This document shows, in pieces, positions 43,708 to 53,150 of a stretch of 64,000 nt of DNA. The position numbers and the translations under genes were made by a program. The DNA comes from Gracilinema caldarium DSM 7334 (lineage in GTDB: Bacteria; Spirochaetota; Spirochaetia; Treponematales; Breznakiellaceae): the NCBI RefSeq assembly GCF_000219725.1, contig NC_015732.1, forward strand, positions 2,548,972 through 2,612,971, written 5' to 3'. Under the pieces are notes generated by a model. That model saw only the letters and a list, made by a program, of their open reading frames with translations, was not told the origin of the DNA and made no database searches. Each line of letters opens with the position of its first letter. The first letter of the stretch is position 1.

Positions 43708-45205
43708 ACCCACCTCCTGCTATGACATGCATGACATCGGCCTGGGTTACATTGGTACCGGTCAGTTCTCCAACAATTTGACGATCTCTCATGACAATGA
43801 GTCGTGAACAGGTTCTGAGCATTTCTTCTATTTCTGATGATATAAAGGTCACACTGACCCCCTCTTCAGCCAGTTGCAATACAAGTTTCTGAATCTCCAC
43901 TTTCGTTCCTACATCGATACCCCGGGTAGGTTCATCAAGAATAAGATACTGGGGATGAGTAAGGAGCCATCGTGCAAGTATCACCTTTTGCTGATTTCCG
44001 CCTGAAAGGGATTTTATCGGCGTATTGGGTGAAGGCGTTTTAATTGAAAGCTTTTTAATAAATTCCCGGGTAAATGTTTCGGCCTGTTTTTTCGATAGCG
44101 GTTTAAAGAAACCTTTGAGTACCTGAAAGGCCAGAATAAGATTATCCCGAACCGAAAGGTCTGCAAGAATGCCTTCACCCTTTCTATCTTCCGGCAGATA
44201 GCCTATTCCCAGTTTCATTGCATGTATAGGTTCTTTTATATTTACCTGTTTACCATTCATCATGGTTTCGCCGCCGGTTACTTTATCTGCGGCATAAATT
44301 GCCCGAACACTCTCACTTCGTCCTGAACCAAGCAAACCGGCAAAACCATTCACTTCACCTTTCCATATTTTAAAGTCAAAGGGTTGTATATCAGAAACAC
44401 TCCTGAGGCTTTTGGCTTCAAAGACTGGTGCATCCTGCTCATGTTTCATTATTCTTGGTTTTTCCATGTGTTCGACATCATCCAGAGCCTTACCCATCAT
44501 TTTGGAAACAAGCTCCAACTGGGAAAGGGAAGAGGCTTCATATTCACCGATCAAGTTTCCATTACGCAATACGGTAATCCGATCACTAATTTCATAGACC
44601 TGATCAAGGAAATGGGTGATAAAAATAATACCTACCCCTCTCGATTTAAGTTCTCTCATCAACTTAAAAAGCTTGATCACCTCATCTTCATCAAGCGAAG
44701 AGGTTGGTTCATCGAGAATGAGAATCTTACAATCCATATCAACAGCCCGGGCAATCGCAATCATTTGCTGAACCGCAATGGAACAGCTCGATAGCTCCTG
44801 GGTTGGCCGGGCAGGAATTTCGAGAGAGTTAAGCAGGTGAGCCGCTTGTTCATTCATACGTTTCCAATTAACTAAGGATGAATGCCCACGGCCAATAAAC
44901 ATATTTTCAGCGACGCTAAGATTTGGACAGAGACTGATTTCCTGATAGACCGTTCCAATGCCGCTATTTTGCGCTTCTTCAGGGGAACGAAAGTGCACAG
45001 ACTCCCCTTCTACAAACATACTTCCAGCGTCTTTTTCATAGACGCCAGTTATAATTTTAACCAGTGTAGATTTTCCTGCCCCATTCTCGCCCATAAGAGC
45101 ATGTACTTCACCCTTTCTAAGGGTAAAATCTACATTTTGCAGAGCCATGACTCCTGGAAAGGATTTGCATATCCCCTTCATCTCGAGTATTTTTTCTGAC
45201 TGCAC
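43694..45205 (-). CDS. Sugar ABC transporter ATP-binding protein (YtfR/MglA type)
   Basis: 503-residue ATPase with two fused nucleotide-binding domains. The first has Walker A MGENGAGKSTLVKIITG and Walker B ILILDEPTSSLDEDE, with a degenerate signature (LSSCSIAVQQMIAIARA). The second has the shortened Walker A GLLGSGRSESVRAIY, signature SLSGGNQQKVILARWL and LILDEPTRGIDVGTK. This asymmetry is normal for RbsA/MglA proteins. Overlaps the following permease gene by 14 bases. Confidence 0.96.
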   Translation of the reverse strand: MQSEKILEMKGICKSFPGVMALQNVDFTLRKGEVHALMGENGAGKSTLVKIITGVYEKDAGSMFVEGESVHFRSPEEAQNSGIGTVYQEISLCPNLSVAENMFIGRGHSSLVNWKRMNEQAAHLLNSLEIPARPTQELSSCSIAVQQMIAIARAVDMDCKILILDEPTSSLDEDEVIKLFKLMRELKSRGVGIIFITHFLDQVYEISDRITVLRNGNLIGEYEASSLSQLELVSKMMGKALDDVEHMEKPRIMKHEQDAPVFEAKSLRSVSDIQPFDFKIWKGEVNGFAGLLGSGRSESVRAIYAADKVTGGETMMNGKQVNIKEPIHAMKLGIGYLPEDRKGEGILADLSVRDNLILAFQVLKGFFKPLSKKQAETFTREFIKKLSIKTPSPNTPIKSLSGGNQQKVILARWLLTHPQYLILDEPTRGIDVGTKVEIQKLVLQLAEEGVSVTFISSEIEEMLRTCSRLIVMRDRQIVGELTGTNVTQADVMHVIAGGGYEHA

Positions 45206-45244
45206 CTAGTTACCTCCTTTTCCTCTCCAGTTCAGATACATAAA

Positions 45245-45276
45245 GGGCTTGCAAAAGTGCTGTCTTTTGCAAGCCC
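45245..45276 (-). other. Intercistronic stem-loop after the binding-protein gene
   Basis: GGGCTTGCAAAA pairs perfectly over 12 bases with TTTTGCAAGCCC around an 8-base loop; no T-run follows. It sits between the binding-protein and ATPase genes, as the hairpin at 12884-12907 does in the other sugar operon, and probably protects the abundant binding-protein message. Confidence 0.65.
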
Positions 45277-45296
45277 AGAAACATGAGCGAACTACT

Positions 45297-46322
45297 TTAT
45301 TTTGTTATTACACCTTTACCAGGATCAGCATTAATACCATATTTTTGGATGATTTCGTCGGTAATGGTCTTGGTATCAACGGCCAGTTCTTTCTGATATA
45401 CGATTCCCCTGGGGATTTCCTTCCCCGCTTCTAAATCCTTAATCCAGCTGGAAATTTGTGCAGCCTGGCGGGGATTGCACTGTACATCAAGATCCCAATA
45501 GCCAGCCTGAACATTCCGAAGGGCAAAACGGTTAAAATCAAAACCAATAATTTTAACCTTACCATTCTTGCCATGGGAGATACCTGCTGCATCCAGAGCC
45601 TGTACAGCACCTTGAGCCATACCATCGTTCTGGGCATAGATAACGTTAAAATCTTTTCCAGCAGTAATAGCAGCTTCAACAACTTTTCGGGCTTCTTCGA
45701 GGCTCCAGCTATCTCCACCTGTACCATCGGCTACGATTTTTACCTTTCCTGCATCACGAGCCTTTAAGACTGCAGCACTGCGGCCTAACTCAGCAGCGGA
45801 ACCTAACTGACCACGGATTAGTACGATATTGTAGGTACCCAGGTTCTGACTTAAGAGCCAATTCATAGCAAGATCCCCTTCGTAGGCCATATCGGATACG
45901 AGAGCAGCAATATAATTCGAGGAATCAGTCTGGATAAGCCGGTCAAAGAGGAATACCTTTACACCTGCAGTTTTGGCAGCCTTTAAAACATTGTCCCAGC
46001 CCGATGCATTTGCCGCAGAGATCAACAGATAATCAACACCGTCCCGAATGTATCCCTGTGCTGCTGCAATCTGTTCGCTGTTATCACCCGTATTGGTCTG
46101 TTTGGCATCGTAGCCATTTGCCTTGGAAAAGACTGTATTCATGTCTTCCACGTTAGCCTGCCGGTATCCTGATTCTTCTGGCGGAAGATTGACTATGCCA
46201 ACCTTGATCAGTTTTGTCCCTGCTGAAGAACCTTCCTGCTTTCCGCTTGCAAAGATCAATGCGGGAGCCAGAATGAGCAGGACCGACGCACAAAGAGCGC
46301 TGATGACAGATCTTCGTTTCAT
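45297..46322 (-). CDS. Sugar ABC transporter periplasmic binding protein (YtfQ type)
   Basis: 341-residue periplasmic binding protein of the LacI/RbsB fold. Signal peptide SALCASVLLILAPALIFASG without lipobox; then KVGIVNLPPEESGYRQANVEDM, YLLISAANASGWDNVLKAAKTAG, VFLFDRLIQTDSSNYIAALVSDMAYEG and NPRQAAQISSWIKDLEAG. These are the YtfQ-like (galactofuranose or related pentose) features. GAGG precedes ATG 46322. First gene of the operon and expressed divergently from the sensory operon starting at 46624. Confidence 0.94.
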   Translation of the reverse strand: MKRRSVISALCASVLLILAPALIFASGKQEGSSAGTKLIKVGIVNLPPEESGYRQANVEDMNTVFSKANGYDAKQTNTGDNSEQIAAAQGYIRDGVDYLLISAANASGWDNVLKAAKTAGVKVFLFDRLIQTDSSNYIAALVSDMAYEGDLAMNWLLSQNLGTYNIVLIRGQLGSAAELGRSAAVLKARDAGKVKIVADGTGGDSWSLEEARKVVEAAITAGKDFNVIYAQNDGMAQGAVQALDAAGISHGKNGKVKIIGFDFNRFALRNVQAGYWDLDVQCNPRQAAQISSWIKDLEAGKEIPRGIVYQKELAVDTKTITDEIIQKYGINADPGKGVITK

Positions 46323-46541
46323 CTCGTTCACCTCTTTTCGTAAAATAGTGAGACCTACATCTCATCTATCATTAAAAGACACAAAAACAGAATAGGCTAC
46401 CTACATCCTTTTGCAGTTATTACAATCTTTTTCGATCCCAATGAATTCAGACATAGAGAACTTTATTATTTTTTGAAAAAACTATGTTATTTTTAGATTC
46501 TTTCGATTTTGTCATTCACCACTGCATATGAGAACCACAAT

Positions 46542-46570
46542 TTGACAATAGTAGGAACTCAATATATGAT
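46542..46570 (+). promoter_or_regulatory. Promoter of the sugar-sensing operon
   Basis: TTGACA (46542-46547), 17-base spacer, TATGAT (46565-46570), about 47 bases before the ATG at 46624. It lies in the 301-base divergent region shared with the transport operon. Apart from this promoter I see no further gene or strong repeat there. Confidence 0.65.
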
Positions 46571-46623
46571 AATTTGCCTGCGTTATCGTAAACATATTCA
46601 GATACACTAAAAGGGGGCAATAC

Positions 46624-47598
46624 ATGAATAGGTTTATTCGTGGCATGCATGCCATCCTTTTTACAATGCTCCTCTTCAGTTGTAACCAAAGCCGTCATGT
46701 TGGAACTGAATCAAAACCTATTGTTCTGGGCTATTCCCAACTAGGGGATGAAAGCACCTGGCGAACCCAGAATAGCCGATCCATCATGGATGCCGCAAAA
46801 CGGTCTGGCATTAAAATTATGTTCGATGACGCGATGCAAAAGACAGAAAATCAGATAAAGGCAATCCGATCCTTCATTGCTTATAAGGTTGATGTTATCG
46901 CCTTTTCGCCCCTTGTAGAAACTGGATGGGACACCGTACTGGAAGAAGCTAAAACAGCGGGGATTCCGGTCATAATTGTCGACAGGATGATTAATACCAC
47001 CGATGACAGTCTCTATACCTGTTCCATCGGCTCAGATTTTGATTTAGAGGGACGCCGTGCAGGGGAATTTCTTATCAAGAAATTCCACGACAGGCAGAGT
47101 CCAGTTAGAATTGTCGAAATAGGGGGGACGGCAAATTCTACACCCGCCATCGGCCGTTATGAAGGTTTTCGGAGCATTATCTCATCGGATCCCAAATTCC
47201 AGGTAATCTTCAGCGAAGATGGAGACTTCATGCGAAGCAAAGGTAAGGAAATTATGCAAAAGATTTACCAATTATATGATCCTAAAACGATTGATGTACT
47301 GTATTCCCATAATGATGATATGACCTTTGGCGCAATCGAAGTGATGGAAGATTATGGTATACGACCAGGAAAAGATATTGTCATAATATCAGTGGATGCG
47401 ACACAACGTATTATAGACTATCTTAAGGCGGGTAAAGTTAATTGTGTTATTGAATGCAATCCCAACTCAGGGCCTCTGGTCATGCTCGTTGCTCATAAAA
47501 TTGTTGCCGGTGAAAAAGTGGAAAAACATATGTTCATAGAAGAGAAAGTCTTTGATGAGTATACAGACTTTTCGACCATTGCAGACCGAGGATATTGA
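46624..47598 (+). CDS. Periplasmic sugar-binding lipoprotein of a sensory operon (YtfQ-like)
   Basis: 324-residue lipoprotein (ILFTMLLFSC lipobox) of the same LacI/RbsB fold as the transport binding protein: IVLGYSQLGDESTWRTQNSR, DVIAFSPLVETGWDTVLEEAKTAG, PVIIVDRMINTTDDSLYTCSIGSDFDLEGRRAGE, IVEIGGTANSTPAIGRYEGF, YSHNDDMTFGAIEVMEDYG. AAGGGGG precedes the ATG. It is followed directly by a YesM-type kinase and an AraC-type regulator, so it most likely presents sugar to the kinase instead of feeding the transporter. Confidence 0.92.
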   Translation: MNRFIRGMHAILFTMLLFSCNQSRHVGTESKPIVLGYSQLGDESTWRTQNSRSIMDAAKRSGIKIMFDDAMQKTENQIKAIRSFIAYKVDVIAFSPLVETGWDTVLEEAKTAGIPVIIVDRMINTTDDSLYTCSIGSDFDLEGRRAGEFLIKKFHDRQSPVRIVEIGGTANSTPAIGRYEGFRSIISSDPKFQVIFSEDGDFMRSKGKEIMQKIYQLYDPKTIDVLYSHNDDMTFGAIEVMEDYGIRPGKDIVIISVDATQRIIDYLKAGKVNCVIECNPNSGPLVMLVAHKIVAGEKVEKHMFIEEKVFDEYTDFSTIADRGY

Positions 47599-47608
47599 GA
47601 ACACCCTT

Positions 47609-49099
47609 ATGAATGCAGGAGAACATTCCAAAAAGCATCATATACTACGACGATTGCATACAAACAGCATTCGCAAAACCCTACGGGTAACCAATATTGT
47701 TATTATCATTGCAACGCTTGTACCATTCCTTATCAGTAATCTCTATTATAATATTATTTTAAATCAATATCAAAACATTATTAAGAATGTTTACAGCGCC
47801 AACAATCTGTCCAGCCATCTGCAGGATGAAATGTATACAACCATCTGGAATGTGGTATCAGGAAAAACCAAATTCGAGGATAATTCACAGTATCAATTGA
47901 TGAATAACATCAGAGACCGCCTCAATGAATTGGAAAAAAACGCTACCAGTGAAGATAACAGTTACCTGATCCGGGTAGCCCGGAATACACTCGACACAAT
48001 AGAGGGATACATCAATAAGATAGGTGAAAACATCATAGCGGGACAACCGGTACGGGAAAATGAGCGGCTCCTTGAAGAAATACGATCGGTCAGCGAACTC
48101 CTGTATGATGTGATTCAGAAATTCATTGCCGCAGAAATGGAAATTGCCCATATCCAAAATACCAAAATACAAAGGTCACTGGAACTTATGACGGTATTTC
48201 AGATGATACTGTTCACCTCAATTCTTGCTTTTCTTATTATAAATTATAAAAAGCTAAATCGAAGTATTAATATCCCCATTTACCGGTTAAAAACTATGGC
48301 ATCTCAGATTGCCAAGGGAGATCTGTCTATCCGGGTTGAGAAACCGGAAATCAGTGAACTGGATGATCTTACGGATAGTCTTAATACTATGGCGGAGAAA
48401 TTGGGTATGCTCATTGCCCAGAATATACAAAAACAGCAGAATTTACAAAAGGCAGAAATGAAAGCGCTGCAAGCACAAATCACCCCTCATTTTATGTACA
48501 ACACCCTCGATACAATCCTTGCGCTGGCAGAGGCGGGGCAAAACAAAGATGTCGTTACAACCACATTGGCCTTATCCAATTTTTTTAGGCTCTCATTAAA
48601 CAAAGGCCGGGATTGGGTCTCTGTAGGAGAAGAAATATCCCACGTAGAAAGTTATCTTTCCATACAAAAAATGCGCTATGGGCCTATCCTTGATTATGAA
48701 ATTGATATAGACAAGACCATGCTTAAAGAACCGATGCTTAAAATTCTACTCCAGCCGCTCATCGAAAATGCAATTTATCATGGAATAAAAAAGACCCGCC
48801 GCCCAGGTTTAATCATAGTACATGGGAGTCTGCAGACAGATCATCTAATGTTTGTTATTGAAGATAATGGGTTGGGTATGGAAGAAAGCACATTAGAACA
48901 TTTACGGCAAAATTTGTCACACTATGATGTTTCAAATCCTGAAAGTGGATTCGGTTTATATAATGTATATAAACGGATTCAATTGTATTACGGAACCAAT
49001 GAAGGACTTTCCATAGAAAGTCAGTACAATAAGGGCACCAGAGTAACCCTCCGGCTTCCCATCATTACTGATTCAAATAACATGCAAACGCCATTATAG
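47609..49099 (+). CDS. YesM/LytS-type sensor histidine kinase
   Basis: 496-residue kinase. One membrane helix near the N-terminus (TNIVIIIATLVPFLISNLYYN), a helical periplasmic sensor (to about residue 200), a second helix (FQMILFTSILAFLIINYK) and a HAMP linker (IYRLKTMASQIAKGDLSIRVEKPEISELDDL). The His_kinase box LQAQITPHFMYNTLDTILAL holds the phosphoacceptor His, and the ATPase has LQPLIENAIYHGI, EDNGLGM and GFGLYNVYKRIQLYYG. The periplasmic part is positioned to contact the sugar-bound lipoprotein encoded 11 bases upstream. Start ATG 47609 chosen because it avoids overlap. Confidence 0.93.
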   Translation: MNAGEHSKKHHILRRLHTNSIRKTLRVTNIVIIIATLVPFLISNLYYNIILNQYQNIIKNVYSANNLSSHLQDEMYTTIWNVVSGKTKFEDNSQYQLMNNIRDRLNELEKNATSEDNSYLIRVARNTLDTIEGYINKIGENIIAGQPVRENERLLEEIRSVSELLYDVIQKFIAAEMEIAHIQNTKIQRSLELMTVFQMILFTSILAFLIINYKKLNRSINIPIYRLKTMASQIAKGDLSIRVEKPEISELDDLTDSLNTMAEKLGMLIAQNIQKQQNLQKAEMKALQAQITPHFMYNTLDTILALAEAGQNKDVVTTTLALSNFFRLSLNKGRDWVSVGEEISHVESYLSIQKMRYGPILDYEIDIDKTMLKEPMLKILLQPLIENAIYHGIKKTRRPGLIIVHGSLQTDHLMFVIEDNGLGMEESTLEHLRQNLSHYDVSNPESGFGLYNVYKRIQLYYGTNEGLSIESQYNKGTRVTLRLPIITDSNNMQTPL

Positions 49100-49114
49100 G
49101 CAGGAGAATATACT

Positions 49115-50740
49115 ATGCATACCCTATTCCTCGTTGAGGATGAGCCATTAATTCGTGAAAATATCCGCAATGCTATAGTAAACAGCAATGAACCTTATGT
49201 ATGCATTGGTGAAGCAAGCGACGGAGAACTCGCCCTCTCGATTATTCAGGATTTAAAGCCCGATATATTGCTTACGGATATCAAAATGCCATTTATGGAC
49301 GGCATTACCCTTGCACGTCATGCAAAAGCAATCATACCCTGGATCAGAATTATTATTATCAGCGGCCATGATGAATTTGAGCTTGCCCAGCAAGCAATTC
49401 GTATTGGAGTAGATAACTATCTATTAAAACCTGTAACTGAGCAGGATCTTTTTGAGGCTCTTCATAAAACCAGCGACTTAATTATACAACACAAAAAACA
49501 AAGCACCTCATACCTCAAAGACATCTCTGATGAAGAAATGCTAAGAACAGCATTGATGAGTGCCTTTCTGGAACAGATATGTAGCGGCGAAATTTCGGTA
49601 GATGAAACTATCCTTCGTTCTAAAGAATTAGGGATAGATATAATCAGCAAACAATATGCGGTAATGATCATGCTTGCAGAAGGAAAAGGAGGATACCCAA
49701 GCCGCCAGATACTAGCATCTAAAATTAAATTTCTTCTTACACAAAACCAGGACGTACTGTATTTCATGAGTGGGATAGATACAACCGTATTCATTATTAA
49801 AGGTTCTACAGAACAAGAAATTGTAGAAAAAGCCTACAATACAGCCCAGACCATTAAACATGAAATTGAAGATGATGGTTCGCTAATGACGACCATTAGT
49901 ATTAGCAGTGTTATCAATCGAATCAGCGGTATCCGAGATGCTTACCACGAAGCCTGTCTGCTCTTAAAGACCTTTGGACAAACCAATAGGGGGAAAATAT
50001 TCTGTACAGGAGATATCGAAAAGCTTGATAGTACTAAGACATCGGTAATTAAAGATCTCTTTAATCTTAACCTTGAAAATAGAATCAAGTTTGCTGTTCC
50101 AGAGGATATTCCCGTCATAATCGAAGACTTTACGAAAAACCTCGATGCCAATGAATTACATAACTTTCTATATCGTTATTATATTCTAATGGACCTGATT
50201 AATATCGCCATACACATTATTCAAACCTTTAATCCAGATATGGATCCTAATAAAATTGCCAGCTATTTTGCCAATCTTGAGCAGGTATTCAAATCTGCCA
50301 TCTCATTGGATGAATTTAAAGAACTCGCTACACAAATTTGTTTAAAAACAATAGAACTTCGAAATGTCGGTAACAGCAGTCACCATGTAAAACTGGTACG
50401 ACGGGCCTGCGAATATATCCAGAAACATTACAACAGTCCTGACATTTCTTTGAATACCGTTGCCGCCCATGTCGGCTTGAGTCCAGCCCATTTCAGCACC
50501 ATTTTTTCCCAGGAAATGGCAAAAACCTTTATTGAATACTTGACTGATATCCGTATAGAGAAAACTAAAGAATTACTTGCCACTACTGATGAGAAAATTA
50601 TAAATATTGCGTTCAATGTTGGATACAATGAACCAAATTACCTGAGCTATCTATTTAAGAAGCGGGAAGGCTTAACCCTGAAGGAATACCGGCTGCAAAA
50701 AAGACCTCTGGCAGCAAAGTTTCAATCTCCTGAATTGTAA
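49115..50740 (+). CDS. AraC-family response regulator (YesN type)
   Basis: 541-residue regulator. The receiver domain (residues 1-120) has EDEPLIREN, the phosphorylatable Asp in ILLTDIKMPFMDG (about residue 56) and DNYLLKPV. A long helical middle region links to the C-terminal AraC DNA-binding domain: DISLNTVAAHVGLSPAHFSTIFSQEM and KIINIAFNVGYNEPNYLSYLFKKREGLTLKEY. AGGAG precedes the ATG. With its kinase it probably activates the divergent sugar transport operon. Confidence 0.95.
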   Translation: MHTLFLVEDEPLIRENIRNAIVNSNEPYVCIGEASDGELALSIIQDLKPDILLTDIKMPFMDGITLARHAKAIIPWIRIIIISGHDEFELAQQAIRIGVDNYLLKPVTEQDLFEALHKTSDLIIQHKKQSTSYLKDISDEEMLRTALMSAFLEQICSGEISVDETILRSKELGIDIISKQYAVMIMLAEGKGGYPSRQILASKIKFLLTQNQDVLYFMSGIDTTVFIIKGSTEQEIVEKAYNTAQTIKHEIEDDGSLMTTISISSVINRISGIRDAYHEACLLLKTFGQTNRGKIFCTGDIEKLDSTKTSVIKDLFNLNLENRIKFAVPEDIPVIIEDFTKNLDANELHNFLYRYYILMDLINIAIHIIQTFNPDMDPNKIASYFANLEQVFKSAISLDEFKELATQICLKTIELRNVGNSSHHVKLVRRACEYIQKHYNSPDISLNTVAAHVGLSPAHFSTIFSQEMAKTFIEYLTDIRIEKTKELLATTDEKIINIAFNVGYNEPNYLSYLFKKREGLTLKEYRLQKRPLAAKFQSPEL

Positions 50741-50846
50741 CATGCTGTCAGCATAATCCAGGTAATTTAAATTGCTGCTAGTTGCTGTTCCACACCGAGC
50801 CCCCCCAATAAATCTGCGGAACGATAGGTTTTCGAAGCCTGTATCC

Positions 50847-52565
50847 TTACCGATCCTGCTCCCGAATCTGAACCCGGCGGATTTTACCACTGATAGTCTT
50901 TGGCAGTTCCTTTACGAATTCGATAACTCTGGGGTATTTATAGGGAGCAGTGGTCTTTTTGACATGCTCCTGCAATTCCCGCTTTAATGCTTCGCTGGCT
51001 GTCCAGCCTGCCGCAAGGACAATGGTAGCCTTAACTGCCATACCCCGGTCCGGATCAGGCACACCGGTAACCGCACACTCAAGCACCGCCGGATGTTCCA
51101 GGAGGGCACTTTCTACCTCGAAGGGCCCGATACGGTACCCTGAACTCTTGATAACATCGTCGGCCCGGCCTACAAACCAGAGATAGCCGTCTTCGTCTTT
51201 CCAGGCCATATCGCCGGTATAATACACATCGTCGTGCCAAACCTTGGCGGTGAGTTCCGGATCCCGGTAGTATCCGGCAAACATTCCTGCGGGGCGGCGC
51301 CGGCCGGTACGGATGACAATTTGGCCCTCTTCACCTACTTCGCAGGATGTACCATCTTCTCTCACCAGGTCGAGGTCGTATCCAGGGGCGGCCTTACCCA
51401 TGGAACCTGGTTTTGGCTGCATCCAGGGGAAGGTTCCTGCAACCAGGGTCAGTTCAGTCTGGCCGTAGCCCTCCATCAACTTAAGCCCTGTGGATGCTAA
51501 GAATTGATCGTACACCTCAGGATTCAGGGGTTCGCCGGCAACAGAACAGTGTTCCAGGGCGGAAAAATCGTATTTACTGAGGTCCTCTTTGATAAAAAAG
51601 CGATAGACCGTCGGGGGAGCGCAAAAACTGGTTACCCGATGGCGGCTAACGACTTCGAGCATGGCCGAGGGATCAAAGCGGTCGTAATCGTACACGAAGA
51701 CGGCGCATTCGCAGATCCATTGGCCGTAAATTTTACCCCAGGCGGCTTTGGCCCAACCGGTGTCTGCCACGGTTAGGTGCAGACCGCCCTTCTTGACCTG
51801 CTGCCAGTATTTCGCCGTGACAATGTGGCCCAGGGGATAGGTAAAATCGTGGCGTACCATCTTGGGCATACCGGTGGTTCCCGACGTAAAGTAGAGGAGC
51901 ATGATGTCCCCATTGCTGGTGCTTTCATTTCCGGTGGGCCGCGTAAAGTGGGGCGAAGCGTTTGCTACAGCAAGATTAAAATCCTGCCATTCCAGGCGTC
52001 GGCCCTGGAATTCCACAGGCCGATTCTGGGCTGGGTTGATGGAAGCATCGGCATGGACAGAACGGACATAGGCACGGTAGCGAAGGGTCGGCGATGAGAC
52101 CGCCGCTTCATCAACATGGGTCATAACTGCATCATCATCGACACAGATGATACCGACGATATCGGCGGCCTTGCAGCGGTAGACAATATCCTTCGTGGTT
52201 AATAGATGGGTAGCCGGAATCGCAACGGCTCCGAGCTTATGCAATGCAAGCAGGGTCGGCCAGAATTCATAACGCCGTTTAAGAATGAGCATAACCGGCT
52301 CCCCCTTGCGGATTCCCTCATGCCGAAGTACGTTAGCGGTCCGGTCAGTGAGTTCTTTAAGCTGGCTGTAGGTGAATGAAGCCTCTGCACCCCGTTCATC
52401 GCACCATACGAGAGCAGGAGCATCCGGGGTACGGCGGGCTAATTCATCCATCACATCGTAGGCGAAATTAAAGTTTTCAGGAATCTGCAGGGCAAAATTG
52501 GCCACAAAATCTTCGTAGGAGGAAAATTCGGTTTTAGAAAGATATCGATCAAGCAAAGTATTCAT
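50847..52565 (-). CDS. Acyl-CoA synthetase (AMP-forming)
   Basis: 572-residue ANL-family acyl-CoA/acetyl-CoA synthetase-like enzyme. ATP-binding loop [83 protein letters not shown], and the catalytic Lys in [13 protein letters not shown]. The length and KSSGYRIGP motif fit medium-chain/acetyl-CoA ligases. Transcribed after an XRE-cupin regulator and a cysteine-rich DUF6062-like gene, a grouping that probably links its expression to acyl metabolism. Confidence 0.95.
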   Translation of the reverse strand: MNTLLDRYLSKTEFSSYEDFVANFALQIPENFNFAYDVMDELARRTPDAPALVWCDERGAEASFTYSQLKELTDRTANVLRHEGIRKGEPVMLILKRRYEFWPTLLALHKLGAVAIPATHLLTTKDIVYRCKAADIVGIICVDDDAVMTHVDEAAVSSPTLRYRAYVRSVHADASINPAQNRPVEFQGRRLEWQDFNLAVANASPHFTRPTGNESTSNGDIMLLYFTSGTTGMPKMVRHDFTYPLGHIVTAKYWQQVKKGGLHLTVADTGWAKAAWGKIYGQWICECAVFVYDYDRFDPSAMLEVVSRHRVTSFCAPPTVYRFFIKEDLSKYDFSALEHCSVAGEPLNPEVYDQFLASTGLKLMEGYGQTELTLVAGTFPWMQPKPGSMGKAAPGYDLDLVREDGTSCEVGEEGQIVIRTGRRRPAGMFAGYYRDPELTAKVWHDDVYYTGDMAWKDEDGYLWFVGRADDVIKSSGYRIGPFEVESALLEHPAVLECAVTGVPDPDRGMAVKATIVLAAGWTASEALKRELQEHVKKTTAPYKYPRVIEFVKELPKTISGKIRRVQIREQDR

Positions 52566-52577
52566 AACAACATCCTT

Positions 52578-53132
52578 TTATATGATAACAGCTAAAAATC
52601 TGACCCGTTTCCCGCCAAGGGCTTTCATACCGTGAGGTTCGGAGGCATCGAAATACACCGAGTCACCCTGGCCCAATTCCACTTCATGACCGCCAATGGA
52701 AACAAGCATCCGGCCTTCCAGGACATAGTCGAATTCCTGACCGGGGTGGCTGTTTAATTCCAGCGGTTTCTGTTCCGATTCCGCTTCTATTTGCACGAGA
52801 AAGGGTTCAGCTTTACGATGCTGAAAGTTGTAAGCCAGGCTCCAGTATTTATAGGGACTACGGCGCTCGACCTCGGGCCCCTTTTCATGGCGGGTTACAC
52901 AGTAGGTGTGGAGCCGCGGGGCCTGACCGGTGATGAGTTCGGTTAAGTCTACTGAAAAAAGGCTTGCAAGTTCATAAAGGGAACCTACAGGGATATCTGC
53001 AGTGCCGGATTCCCAGGCCTGGTAGGTTTTCACATCGACAGCAAGCTTTTTAGCCACAGATTCTGCGGATAAGCCATTAATGTCCCGTAATGCCCGGACC
53101 CGCTGGGCAATTTCCTGTATCTTTTCGTTCAT
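52578..53132 (-). CDS. XRE-family regulator with C-terminal cupin domain
   Basis: 184-residue protein. N-terminal lambda-repressor-type HTH (IAQRVRALRDINGLSAESVAKKLAVDVKTYQAWESG, residues 6-42) and C-terminal cupin (LNSHPGQEFDYVLEGRMLVSIGGHEVELGQGDSVYFDASEPHGMKAL). Such two-domain regulators bind a small ligand in the cupin barrel. It lies 12 bases upstream of the acyl-CoA synthetase gene on the same strand, whose expression it probably controls. Confidence 0.94.
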   Translation of the reverse strand: MNEKIQEIAQRVRALRDINGLSAESVAKKLAVDVKTYQAWESGTADIPVGSLYELASLFSVDLTELITGQAPRLHTYCVTRHEKGPEVERRSPYKYWSLAYNFQHRKAEPFLVQIEAESEQKPLELNSHPGQEFDYVLEGRMLVSIGGHEVELGQGDSVYFDASEPHGMKALGGKRVRFLAVII

Positions 53133-53150
53133 AAACCATCACTCCTTGTT

